Below are positions 1 through 7,095 of a DNA stretch of 41,587 nucleotides, piece by piece. The first letter of the stretch is position 1. The number at the start of each line of letters is the position of its first letter. Origin of the DNA: Cytophagaceae bacterium (GTDB lineage: Bacteria > Bacteroidota > Bacteroidia > Cytophagales > Spirosomataceae); the NCBI GenBank assembly GCA_005791165.1, contig SXXW01000029.1, forward strand, positions 1 through 41,587. The letters run 5' to 3'. Below the pieces are notes generated by a model, which was not told the DNA's origin, did no database searches, and saw only the letters and a list, made by a program, of their open reading frames with translations. The position numbers and the translations under genes were made by a program.

Positions 1-39
<39 letters not shown>

Positions 40-57
40 ATTACCTTGCGGCCTTTT

Positions 58-113
58 GTGAATCTCTTTCGATTCACTAAATAAAAATTAGATATGAAGC
101 GTTTTACTTCATA
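58..113 (-). other. Two spacer hairpins between tRNA-Gly and tRNA-Thr
   Basis: Two 7-bp perfect inverted repeats lie in the spacer of the tRNA cluster: GTGAATC/GATTCAC (58-64 with 71-77) and TATGAAG/CTTCATA (93-99 with 107-113). Neither has a T-tract that would make it a terminator for the minus-strand transcript. They may be processing structures of the polycistronic tRNA precursor (inference). Confidence 0.4.
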
Positions 114-127
114 CCCTATTTTATTCG

Positions 128-200
128 AGCGGGAGACGGGGCTCGAACCCGCCACCTATAGCTTGGAAGGCTATCGCTCTACCAAATGAGCTACTCCCGC
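128..200 (-). tRNA. tRNA-Gly (TCC)
   Basis: A complete minus-strand cloverleaf: acceptor GCGGGAG pairs with CTCCCGC, the anticodon stem ATAGC/GCTAT encloses CTTCCAA (anticodon TCC), and the T-arm GGTTCGAGCCC is present. The discriminator base is T, as expected for bacterial tRNA-Gly. No CCA is encoded. It sits between tRNA-Tyr and tRNA-Thr in one cluster. Confidence 0.95.
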
Positions 201-244
201 TTAATTTACAATCAATTATAAAACAGGCAGTTACGGCTATTTTA

Positions 245-330
245 TGGTGGGGACAGATGGATTCGAACCACCGTAGGCATTCAACAGCAGATTTACAGTC
301 TGCCCCATTTGGCCGCTCTGGTATATCCCC
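245..330 (-). tRNA. tRNA-Tyr (GTA)
   Basis: A minus-strand class II tRNA with a long variable arm. The acceptor GGGGATA pairs with TGTCCCC, the anticodon loop CTGTAAA gives anticodon GTA, and the T-arm GGTTCGAATCC is intact. The 3' CCA appears to be encoded (245-247) after an A discriminator. First gene of the tRNA cluster, directly downstream of the promoter at 373-403. Confidence 0.95.
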
Positions 331-341
331 ATTTTCTTGGT

Positions 342-365
342 TTTCAGCGAAACGTTTTGCTGAAA
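342..365 (-). other. Hairpin in the 5' leader of the tRNA-Tyr precursor
   Basis: The inverted repeat TTTCAGC (342-348) / GCTGAAA (359-365) encloses a further self-complementary GAAACGTTTT. It lies between the predicted transcription start (about 367) and the mature tRNA-Tyr 5' end (330), so it would be part of the 5' leader removed during maturation. Its function is unknown. Confidence 0.4.
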
Positions 366-372
366 TAGTTTG

Positions 373-403
373 CAAAAGTACCTCATTTTTTTATTTCTGC
401 AAA
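373..403 (-). promoter_or_regulatory. Promoter of the Tyr-Gly-Thr tRNA cluster
   Basis: On the minus strand a TTTG box (400-403) is followed after exactly 19 nt by TACTTTTG (373-380). This matches the Bacteroidota housekeeping consensus TTTG-N19-TAnnTTTG. Initiation is expected near 367, about 37 nt upstream of mature tRNA-Tyr. Confidence 0.75.
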
Positions 404-432
404 CACCTGACCGAAAAATTTCTGATAAATTT

Positions 433-1638
433 TTATAATAGGATAATACCAAAACTAAATCCAGCTATATTAGGACTTGAATTTTTTTCAAATAAAGGGC
501 TTAGATCGTAGTTGAAAAATAAACTCGGCAATTTCTTAAATGCGAATTCTGCCCTCAATCCGTAACGGAATTGATTTAAATTAAAATTGGAAGAAACCCT
601 ATTTAAATTTTCAGTTTTTTCTTCGATGGATTTAGTCCAACTATCTATTCGATAGCCTACATAACCCCCTAAACCAATCATTTGTACCCCCGAATTTTTG
701 GTAAATACCACATGTGGCATGAAGGGGATGTTGATATAGGAAACGGTCAATTTATTTTTGCTAAAAGCTATATCTTTGCCTTGAGCGTCGAACTTGGGTT
801 GGAATATAGCCCCTTGGTTTGCTTTTTGTACTAATCGATTATGGTCAAACATGAAGTTATACCAATCAAAACTTATCCCCAAGCCTAACCTAAAAGCACT
901 TTTTTTACCCTTTACAAGGGTCAATGACTCAGAAAATTCTAAACTAACGTACCTGGAACTGAATGGCTTTAATTCAGTGTCTGTCTGTAAATAGTTCATT
1001 GGATATATCGTTGTATTAATCTGCGGAACTTCTCCCGATAATCCATTTAATCCTAAATAGAGATTCATGCCATCTCGACTGAAGAAATTGGCATTCTCCT
1101 TTTTTTGTTTGGCCTTTAGTGAATCGGGACCCCAATAAACACGCGTCTCCTCTCCATTTGATTCTTTTACTCGAACTCCATTCCAGTCGACATGAACCTC
1201 TTCCTTTCCATCTTTTACATGAATTCCATTAAGTCCAATATCAATGACCTCTTTTTTATTTGTTCCAATTTCTATAATTCGATCCATGGGTTTATTGCGT
1301 GCGGCAATGGATTGTTGGCCCAATAAGTATCTATCTGATCGAATAATGGCTATTTTTACTTGGCTATTGCCAATTCTGACATTAACACTGCTATCTAAAT
1401 CCGTATTAGACTGAATCGTTTTTCGGATGTTTTGCCATAAACTATCCGACAAGACCAATCCCTTTTTTTCAAACACCTGGGTCAACTCCTCCTTCAAGGT
1501 TTTGGTCTTATCTCCTTGGGTGCCCAACAAGGTCTGATTCCGTTTATCTATTTTTAATAAAATCGAGTCTTGGCCTGTATGCGCCGCTTGCGCCGAAAAA
1601 CTTAGCCACATACATGTTATTATGATGATTGCTTTCAT
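433..1638 (-). CDS. Putative outer-membrane beta-barrel protein of sigma-factor module
   Basis: A 401-residue protein with an N-terminal signal peptide (hydrophobic residues 2-16, AQA-like cleavage site near 19). Residues 20-180 are polar and contain repeated short segments of the kind GxNGIHVKDGKEEVHVDWNG. The C-terminal half (about 190-401) has alternating aromatic/hydrophobic strands typical of a small outer-membrane barrel. I do not recognise a specific family. The gene starts 3 nt after the anti-sigma-like gene and is the last of a three-gene set sigma / anti-sigma / exported protein, so it may be a target or envelope partner of that system (inference). The ATG at 1638 gives the signal peptide directly. 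Confidence 0.7.
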   Translation of the reverse strand: MKAIIIITCMWLSFSAQAAHTGQDSILLKIDKRNQTLLGTQGDKTKTLKEELTQVFEKKGLVLSDSLWQNIRKTIQSNTDLDSSVNVRIGNSQVKIAIIRSDRYLLGQQSIAARNKPMDRIIEIGTNKKEVIDIGLNGIHVKDGKEEVHVDWNGVRVKESNGEETRVYWGPDSLKAKQKKENANFFSRDGMNLYLGLNGLSGEVPQINTTIYPMNYLQTDTELKPFSSRYVSLEFSESLTLVKGKKSAFRLGLGISFDWYNFMFDHNRLVQKANQGAIFQPKFDAQGKDIAFSKNKLTVSYINIPFMPHVVFTKNSGVQMIGLGGYVGYRIDSWTKSIEEKTENLNRVSSNFNLNQFRYGLRAEFAFKKLPSLFFNYDLSPLFEKNSSPNIAGFSFGIILL

Positions 1639-1641
1639 ATG

Positions 1642-2373
1642 CTATTGAAATTGAATTTTTTGCTTTATTGTTTCTTCAGTTTGTATATATTTGTTGGCGA
1701 CCAAATGAAAATTTTCTTTGATCTCACTCCACTCCCCCGGATTACCCTTAATTACTTGTTTGATTTTTTTCAATAATTGACCAAAATTCCGTTTTTTCTG
1801 TATCGGATTCTCAGTCAAAGTTGGCCTTTCCTCATCTACCGGTACTACTGGATCAATCTTCACTTGGACCCAAATAACCTCTTCCTTTTCCGCCCCTTTT
1901 TCTTCGGCTAAATTTGATGGGGAAGGGGGATTTTGTTGAACGACCATATTTTCTGTTGCTGGTGCCTCAGAGGCCGATTTTTCAAATTTAGGCAGGATTT
2001 GAACGCTCTTTTTATCCGACTTTTGAATGATGATACCCGCGACCTCAATGGACTTATCAGGCATGGTTTTCGATATACGTTCTCTTTGAATATTTAAAGT
2101 TGGCGCATTAGAGGCATTCATCGTGGACTTCGTCTTCTGCGCCACTTCTTCTTTCCGCGGCAAAAACCATTGCCAGCCTATCCCAATAGCCACAGCCAAT
2201 ATCGCCGCCCATTGCCACGTTTTAATAAAAAACACCTTTGGCTTTTCCTCGGCATCTAATCGTGCCGATAGCTTTTCCCAAAGCTCCTCCGAAACGGGGG
2301 CATTTTCCTCATGCATCCTTCCTCTCCATTCCGATTCAATGGATTCCCAGTCCTTATCTGATCGATTTTTCAT
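1642..2373 (-). CDS. Single-pass membrane anti-sigma-like protein
   Basis: A 243-residue protein: acidic/amphipathic N-terminal cytoplasmic part (about 1-50, with the helix SEELWEKLSARLDAEE), one membrane segment (about 52-68, rich in W/A/I), then a long low-complexity Lys/Glu/Pro-rich periplasmic tail. This architecture is that of anti-sigma factors encoded after ECF sigma genes. No zinc-binding HxxxCxxC signature is visible, so this is not a ZAS-type anti-sigma factor. It overlaps the end of the sigma gene by 20 bp, implying translational coupling, and is followed 3 nt later by the barrel protein. Role assigned from architecture and context only. Confidence 0.65.
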   Translation of the reverse strand: MKNRSDKDWESIESEWRGRMHEENAPVSEELWEKLSARLDAEEKPKVFFIKTWQWAAILAVAIGIGWQWFLPRKEEVAQKTKSTMNASNAPTLNIQRERISKTMPDKSIEVAGIIIQKSDKKSVQILPKFEKSASEAPATENMVVQQNPPSPSNLAEEKGAEKEEVIWVQVKIDPVVPVDEERPTLTENPIQKKRNFGQLLKKIKQVIKGNPGEWSEIKENFHLVANKYIQTEETIKQKIQFQ

Positions 2374-2944
2374 TATGTAATTCGTTTAATTTTTGTTGAA
2401 GTAAGCCACGAGCTCTAGACAACTGAGATTTCGACGTCCCCTCTTGAATCCCTAACATCTCAGCAATCTCTTGATGACTATACCCTTCAATCGCATATAA
2501 ATTAAATACTGTTTTGTAGCCTATTGGGAGTCCTTCGATTAATTTATTCAGTTCCTCCACATGTAAATTCACAAATACTTCTTCCGCCTGGCCTATTTCA
2601 AATCCAAAATCCGTATCCTGAAATTTCATTTTCCCCTCCTTGCGTAAGGCCATTAAGGACTCATTAACCATAATTCTTCGTATCCATCCCTCAAAACTTC
2701 CTTGATCTTGAAACAGGTCAATCTTCGTAAAGACTTTCATGAATCCCTCCATCAATACATCTTCAGCCAGAGGACCTACCCCTAAATATCTCTTGCAAAT
2801 AGCATTCATTTTCCCAGCAAAGCGTTTAAATACCGCCTCTTGAGCCTTTCGATCCCGCCTTTTGCAGGCTTGGACTAATTCACGCTCGATGGTTTGGGAA
2901 GATAATATGGGTGTCAATGGGCTAATTTTGGAATACGAATACAA
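2354..2944 (-). CDS. ECF-type RNA polymerase sigma factor
   Basis: A sigma-70 family ECF factor of up to 196 residues. Region 2 covers about residues 27-95 (RDRKAQEAVFKRF, then DVLMEGFMKVFTKIDLFQ and FEGWIRRIMVNESL); region 4 covers about 125-185 with the helix-turn-helix GYSHQEIAEMLGIQEGTSKSQLSRAR. It would direct RNA polymerase to a specific regulon and be held by the membrane protein encoded immediately downstream. The start is uncertain: no ATG lies upstream of region 2. Candidates are TTG at 2944 and TTG at 2917; a -7-like CATCTTTG at 2942-2949 overlaps the first, which favours 2917. It is divergent from murI. Confidence 0.85.
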   Translation of the reverse strand: MYSYSKISPLTPILSSQTIERELVQACKRRDRKAQEAVFKRFAGKMNAICKRYLGVGPLAEDVLMEGFMKVFTKIDLFQDQGSFEGWIRRIMVNESLMALRKEGKMKFQDTDFGFEIGQAEEVFVNLHVEELNKLIEGLPIGYKTVFNLYAIEGYSHQEIAEMLGIQEGTSKSQLSRARGLLQQKLNELHNEKSIR

Positions 2945-2976
2945 AGATGGGCATTTTGTAGAAATGGTTGCGCGGG

Positions 2977-3007
2977 TTTGAAAACAATTCCAAATTCACG
3001 TTCTTTG
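2977..3007 (+). promoter_or_regulatory. Promoter of murI
   Basis: TTTG (2977-2980), a 19-nt spacer and GTTCTTTG (3000-3007) match the Bacteroidota TTTG-N19-TAnnTTTG pattern except for the TA of the -7 box. Because it lies downstream of a possible in-frame start at 2968, it supports the ATG at 3025 as the real start of murI. Confidence 0.55.
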
Positions 3008-3024
3008 TACGCAATATATTCTCT

Positions 3025-3831
3025 ATGCCAAACAGCTCGCCCATCGGAATTTTTGATAGCGGAATTGGGGGTCTTACCCTCGCTCATGCCATCACTGAGT
3101 TAATGCCTAATGAACCCATCATCTATTTTGGGGATACTGCGCACCTTCCTTATGGCGATAAATCTGCCACTGCGATTCAAGCTTATTCGGTGAAAATCTG
3201 TAACCTTTTGCTGGAGAAAAACTGTAAACTAATTCTAATCGCATGTAATTCTGCTTCCGCGGCGGCCTATGATTTAGTCAAAGCCTATGTAGGTACCAAG
3301 GCAATTGTTGTTAATGTAATCGACCCTGTGATTCAATTTTTAGATCAACAATGGTCAGGAAAAACCCTGGGATTAATTGGCACGAAGCAAACGGTTAACT
3401 CTGGCATATATTCTCATAAAGCGGAGGCCTTGGGAAAGAATATACATATTAAATCATTAGCTACGCCTTTATTAGCCCCGATGATCGAGGAAGGTTTTTT
3501 CAATCATACGATTTCAGAGCAAATTATTAAAGAGTATTTGCTGCAGCCTGTTTTACAAAATATTGATGGTTTGATTTTGGGGTGTACACATTATCCACTG
3601 ATAAAAAAACAGATTGATCAATTTTATCAAGGTTCCGTAGAAGTTATCGATACCTCTCTCATTGTGGCCAATGAGATTAAAAGAATCTTACAGGAGGAGG
3701 ACTTGATGAATGAAGGGAGAGCGGTAGGCCGACAGTTTTTTGTGTCTGACTTTACGGATTCTTTTGAAAAATCAACTCAAATTTTCTTTGGAGAAACGAT
3801 TAAATTAACTCAATATCCTATTTGGGATTGA
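3025..3831 (+). CDS. murI: Glutamate racemase
   Basis: Cofactor-independent racemase converting L-glutamate to D-glutamate for peptidoglycan synthesis, cytoplasmic. From the ATG at 3025 it is 268 residues, normal for the family. Seen: the N-terminal DSGIGG substrate loop (residues 11-16), the first catalytic Cys in CNSASA (C74) and the second in GCTHYP (C187), plus the YFGDTAHLPYG segment. A longer reading from 2968 would start upstream of the predicted promoter and add 19 unrelated residues, so it is not preferred. The gene is divergent from the sigma-factor module and convergent with the last gene of the respiratory operon, with 2 bp between stop codons. Confidence 0.95.
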   Translation: MPNSSPIGIFDSGIGGLTLAHAITELMPNEPIIYFGDTAHLPYGDKSATAIQAYSVKICNLLLEKNCKLILIACNSASAAAYDLVKAYVGTKAIVVNVIDPVIQFLDQQWSGKTLGLIGTKQTVNSGIYSHKAEALGKNIHIKSLATPLLAPMIEEGFFNHTISEQIIKEYLLQPVLQNIDGLILGCTHYPLIKKQIDQFYQGSVEVIDTSLIVANEIKRILQEEDLMNEGRAVGRQFFVSDFTDSFEKSTQIFFGETIKLTQYPIWD

Positions 3832-3833
3832 TC

Positions 3834-4121
3834 TTACTTCCCTAATAATTGAGATACCTTTTGGCGCAATTGCCATCTTGAAATTCGTTCTTGCTGTACT
3901 TTCTTGCTTTGACGGAACCATAAAAAAGCAACCGCTGCTACGGCTAAATAGGGGGCACTCAATAAATATAAAATACCCGTATTTAATCCTGTGGCTATAT
4001 TTGAACGCCCATTTGAAATGGTACTCTCAATCGTTGTTCTACACATCGCACATTGTGCATTGGCATCAATGCCAACCAACATTAGGCCAATGATCAATAA
4101 TATGACAAGCGACTTATACAT
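3834..4121 (-). CDS. Small membrane protein with CxxC motif at end of oxidase operon
   Basis: A 95-residue protein with an N-terminal hydrophobic segment (about 3-20) that may be a signal peptide cleaved near NAQ, then CAMC (Cys24 and Cys27), a short Ser/Asn-rich loop, a second membrane segment (about 46-69) and a basic tail. The CxxC would lie on the periplasmic side. It overlaps the DUF420 gene by 8 bp and is the last gene of the ACIII/oxidase operon, so a role in oxidase assembly or copper/thiol handling is plausible. I do not recognise a named family. Confidence 0.75.
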   Translation of the reverse strand: MYKSLVILLIIGLMLVGIDANAQCAMCRTTIESTISNGRSNIATGLNTGILYLLSAPYLAVAAVAFLWFRQSKKVQQERISRWQLRQKVSQLLGK

Positions 4122-4653
4122 AATAAGGGGAAATTAAAAAATAAACAGCTACTCCAGAAAGAGACACATAAAGCCAAATTGGGAAAGCCCAACGAACTGC
4201 TTTTTTGTGAGATGCAATATCTCCACTCAGCGCATGATATATTGCGAATAATACTAGTCGAACTACGCCTATGGACAAACCGATATGGCTAAAAAGTAAT
4301 GTATAATAAATGGGTCTTATTAATCCTTGACCTCCAAAAGAAGTCGAAGGGTTAGAAATGTGATATAATATATACAAAATCAAGAATAGGCCACCCTGGG
4401 CAAATGCGATTCCCATCGCTTTTCGATGGCCAGCAATGTTTTTGTTTTTGATGGCAATAAAGCCAATGATTAAACTTAAGGCTGTTGTGCTATTAATCAA
4501 ACCAATCACATGTGGAAGTATTTTAGTCCAGGCACCTAAAGGCAATTTTGTTTGAATTCCAATTAATAAAGCTACAGCGATCGGAATAACCAATGAAATC
4601 AAATTGATTAATTTGTCATTTTTCGCGTTTTTTTCGATGGCAAATTGGCTCAT
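4114..4653 (-). CDS. DUF420 integral membrane protein, probable oxidase assembly factor
   Basis: 179 residues with about five hydrophobic segments (roughly 15-35, 45-67, 80-100, 118-140, 155-175) and the intramembrane-edge motif AGHRKAMG plus SHIGLS and SHKKAVRWA, the His-rich pattern of the DUF420 family. DUF420 members are found with heme-copper oxidase genes and some relatives are needed for oxidase maturation (family knowledge). It overlaps the Sco gene by 4 bp and the small CxxC protein gene by 8 bp, so translation is coupled. Exact function is not shown by the sequence. Confidence 0.8.
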   Translation of the reverse strand: MSQFAIEKNAKNDKLINLISLVIPIAVALLIGIQTKLPLGAWTKILPHVIGLINSTTALSLIIGFIAIKNKNIAGHRKAMGIAFAQGGLFLILYILYHISNPSTSFGGQGLIRPIYYTLLFSHIGLSIGVVRLVLFAIYHALSGDIASHKKAVRWAFPIWLYVSLSGVAVYFLISPYYV

Positions 4654-5375
4654 AATGTTTTTTCGCTTGAATAAATTGTTTTTAATACTTTAATCTCAAC
4701 CAATAATCGGTCTACTTCTTTTTTATCTGTACCTACATAAAATCCTCTGATAACTCCTTCTTTATCTACAAGTACTAACCTTTCAGAGTGGATAAATGTT
4801 TCGTCAGGATTTTTTATGGCCGCATCATATTCAGACGCATCGGCTAATGGAACATGAAATCCTTTTAAAATAAGCGGATAAATTACTTTTTTTTCTCCTG
4901 TCAAAAAGGTCCATTGACCCTCATTGGCATCAAATCTTTTGGAATAAGCCTTTAGTTTTTCTGGATGATCATAGGCGGGATCAACCGAAATAGAGATCAA
5001 TTTCAGTTCAGGATCCTGGTTGAACGTATCTTGCACGCGAGATAATTGGCCTGTGATTTTAGGGCAAATAGTTCCACATCTGGTAAAGAAAAAGCTAGCC
5101 ACATAAATTTTTCCTTTTAAATTCGACGAGGAAAATCTTTGACCTTTTTCGTTTAGTAGATTAAAGGTGGGAATGGTTTGAAAAATGGTGTCTAGTTCTG
5201 ATTCATTCCAACGCGGATTTAGGCGTTTGCCCATTTTGATTTCCCCTGTGGTGGAATCGATGGCTGGAATGTAGCGGGGTAAGGTAAAATGATTCGTTCC
5301 CCAGGTCTTTAGGCCTAAATAAATAAAGACAGGCAGTATTAATACAATAAATAATATGCCCATCTTTTTATTCAT
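4650..5375 (-). CDS. SCO1/SenC-family copper chaperone
   Basis: A 241-residue membrane-anchored thioredoxin-fold protein. One N-terminal membrane anchor (about 5-22) is followed by the Sco domain with the copper/thiol motif CGTIC (C100 and C104) and the third copper ligand His at about 196 (FIHSERL). Sco proteins deliver copper to the CuA centre of oxidase subunit II and act on the periplasmic face. Its place in the oxidase operon fits this, as subunit II encoded upstream has an intact CuA motif. It lies 27 nt after subunit IV and overlaps the DUF420 gene by 4 bp. Confidence 0.92.
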   Translation of the reverse strand: MNKKMGILFIVLILPVFIYLGLKTWGTNHFTLPRYIPAIDSTTGEIKMGKRLNPRWNESELDTIFQTIPTFNLLNEKGQRFSSSNLKGKIYVASFFFTRCGTICPKITGQLSRVQDTFNQDPELKLISISVDPAYDHPEKLKAYSKRFDANEGQWTFLTGEKKVIYPLILKGFHVPLADASEYDAAIKNPDETFIHSERLVLVDKEGVIRGFYVGTDKKEVDRLLVEIKVLKTIYSSEKTL

Positions 5376-5402
5376 AACCCAATAAAGAATTGAAATCTAA
5401 AT

Positions 5403-5717
5403 TCAATAAAGGTGTCCACCTTCATACATTAAGGCTGCTAAAAGCCATACGACAAATAATGTTGGAATTAATACCATCCATATCAATGTCTTAACCTCAT
5501 GCTTAAGGTGCATGAATTCTCCCACGATATAAAATGCCTTAACGATCGTCATTCCAGAGAAAATAGCTACACGTAGTGTGTTAGCAGGCAATGTAAATGC
5601 AATGACAAACTCTATGGCGGTTAAGACCAAAAGTATCCAAAAAGTTTTCCAAATAGCCGCCGTTTGTGGAGCTGGAATTTCTTTTTCTGAGGTTTCGTGT
5701 GAAACGTGCGAAGCCAT
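5403..5717 (-). CDS. Cytochrome c oxidase subunit IV family protein
   Basis: A 104-residue protein with a polar N-terminus and three membrane segments (about 24-44, 50-68, 79-98), including the conserved FYIVGEFMHLKHEV stretch of the prokaryotic subunit IV (caa3/CtaF-like) family. It is an accessory subunit that stabilises the oxidase rather than binding redox cofactors (family knowledge). It follows the larger subunit III gene by 18 nt. Confidence 0.9.
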   Translation of the reverse strand: MASHVSHETSEKEIPAPQTAAIWKTFWILLVLTAIEFVIAFTLPANTLRVAIFSGMTIVKAFYIVGEFMHLKHEVKTLIWMVLIPTLFVVWLLAALMYEGGHLY

Positions 5718-5735
5718 AATATGATTAATTTTAAA

Positions 5736-6503
5736 TTAAACTAAATAGAAAAATGTAAATACAAATACCCAAACCAAGTCAACAAAGTGCCAATATAGAC
5801 CTACTTTTTCGACCATTTCATAATGTCCGCGTCTTTGGTAAACTCCAGTCGCCGCATTAAAAAATATAAGCACATTTAAGATAACACCCGAAAACACGTG
5901 TGTACCATGAAATCCAGTGATAAAGAAAAATAAATCTGCAAATGCAGGTGGCCCATATGGATTACGAACTAAGTTCGCTCCTTCAATAGGTGTCATGACC
6001 CCATCTACTAATTGCTTAGCCGCAAATGATAAATCTTCTGGTCCATGAATGAAGTGACCCCACTCCCATGCTTGCGAACCCAAGAATGTAAATCCTCCTA
6101 CGATTGTCCATAACATCCATTTTTCTACGTCTTTTTTATCACCACGGTGACCAGCTTCTACAGCTAATACCATCGTTACGGAAGAGGCAATCAAAATAAA
6201 AGTCATTATACCAACGAAAACGAGTGGCAACGATATTCCATGCAAAAATGGAACCGCTTCAAATACCTTTTCTGGAATTGGCCAGTGTGTCGTAGAAAAA
6301 TAAAAATCTTCTGGCGTTCCCTTCCAAGCAGGTTGGCTGAAACGAATCATGCCATAAGTAACCAAAAGGGCCGAGAAAGTAAATGTATCAGATAGTAAGA
6401 AAAACCACATCATTAGTTTTCCATAACTAGCTTTAAGTGGTTCAGAACCACCTAACCATGATAATTTTTCCGGAACGGCAGGGGCAGCGTGAGCAACTGA
6501 CAT
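5736..6503 (-). CDS. ctaE: Cytochrome c oxidase subunit III (long paralogue)
   Basis: A 255-residue heme-copper oxidase subunit III with about five to six membrane helices; the conserved FHGTHVFSGV and YWHFVDLVWVFVF segments close the protein. A region with HWPIPEKVFEAVPFLHG and the loop around 130-170 is larger than in the neighbouring 192-residue paralogue. It is a non-catalytic core subunit next to subunit I, in the cytoplasmic membrane. It follows the shorter subunit III gene by 10 nt. Confidence 0.93.
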   Translation of the reverse strand: MSVAHAAPAVPEKLSWLGGSEPLKASYGKLMMWFFLLSDTFTFSALLVTYGMIRFSQPAWKGTPEDFYFSTTHWPIPEKVFEAVPFLHGISLPLVFVGIMTFILIASSVTMVLAVEAGHRGDKKDVEKWMLWTIVGGFTFLGSQAWEWGHFIHGPEDLSFAAKQLVDGVMTPIEGANLVRNPYGPPAFADLFFFITGFHGTHVFSGVILNVLIFFNAATGVYQRRGHYEMVEKVGLYWHFVDLVWVFVFTFFYLV

Positions 6504-6513
6504 AGATAATAGC

Positions 6514-7092
6514 TTAATTGTTAATCAATAAAAATACAAATAAATAAAGCCACAATGCATCTAAAAAATGCCAATATGTGGAACAAATTTTAATTTGGGT
6601 CAACGACTTTGCATTTATTTTAAATCGAAATGCTGCGACTAGCGCAAATGTCAAAACGATTAGTCCAGAAACAAGGTGTAAACCATGTAAGCCAGAAAAT
6701 ACATATACGAATGATCCCGACGGATTGCCAACAAAAAATACGTTCATTTCAACTAATTGGATCCAACCGTAAAATTGCATGATTAAAAATAACAATCCGA
6801 GTACAAAAGTAATAGAAATACTTATTCGAAGGGCATTAAATTGGTCTTTTTTTGCTGAAATTAATGCAAAATGCATACTTATGCTACTTAATATTAAAAC
6901 AACCGTGCTGTAACTAAATAGGGTAGGTAATTTGAATTCTACCCAATTCCCTTCTGCCTTGCGGACAAGGTAGGCGCTAGTGAATGCGGCAAATAGCATT
7001 AGAATAGAAACAATGAATAACCACATGGTAAATACCTTGGGATTAATCGACCTGGTTTCAGCAGGTTCAAGGGTCATTTTTTCAGTGTTCAT
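6514..7092 (-). CDS. Heme-copper oxidase subunit III (short paralogue)
   Basis: A 192-residue protein with five predicted membrane helices, ending in GLHGLHLVSGLIVL and YWHFLDALWLYLF, the same signature as the following gene. Members of this size are the five-helix type of subunit III. Two unequal subunit III genes in tandem are seen here; whether both enter one enzyme cannot be told from sequence. It starts 3 nt after the heme O synthase gene. Confidence 0.9.
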   Translation of the reverse strand: MNTEKMTLEPAETRSINPKVFTMWLFIVSILMLFAAFTSAYLVRKAEGNWVEFKLPTLFSYSTVVLILSSISMHFALISAKKDQFNALRISISITFVLGLLFLIMQFYGWIQLVEMNVFFVGNPSGSFVYVFSGLHGLHLVSGLIVLTFALVAAFRFKINAKSLTQIKICSTYWHFLDALWLYLFVFLLINN

Positions 7093-7095
7093 GTG

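Noticed and set aside
2968..3024. Longer N-terminus for murI from an in-frame start at 2968
   Set aside because: The extra 19 residues are unlike the family and the stretch overlaps the predicted promoter 2977-3007; DSGIGG is correctly placed from ATG 3025.
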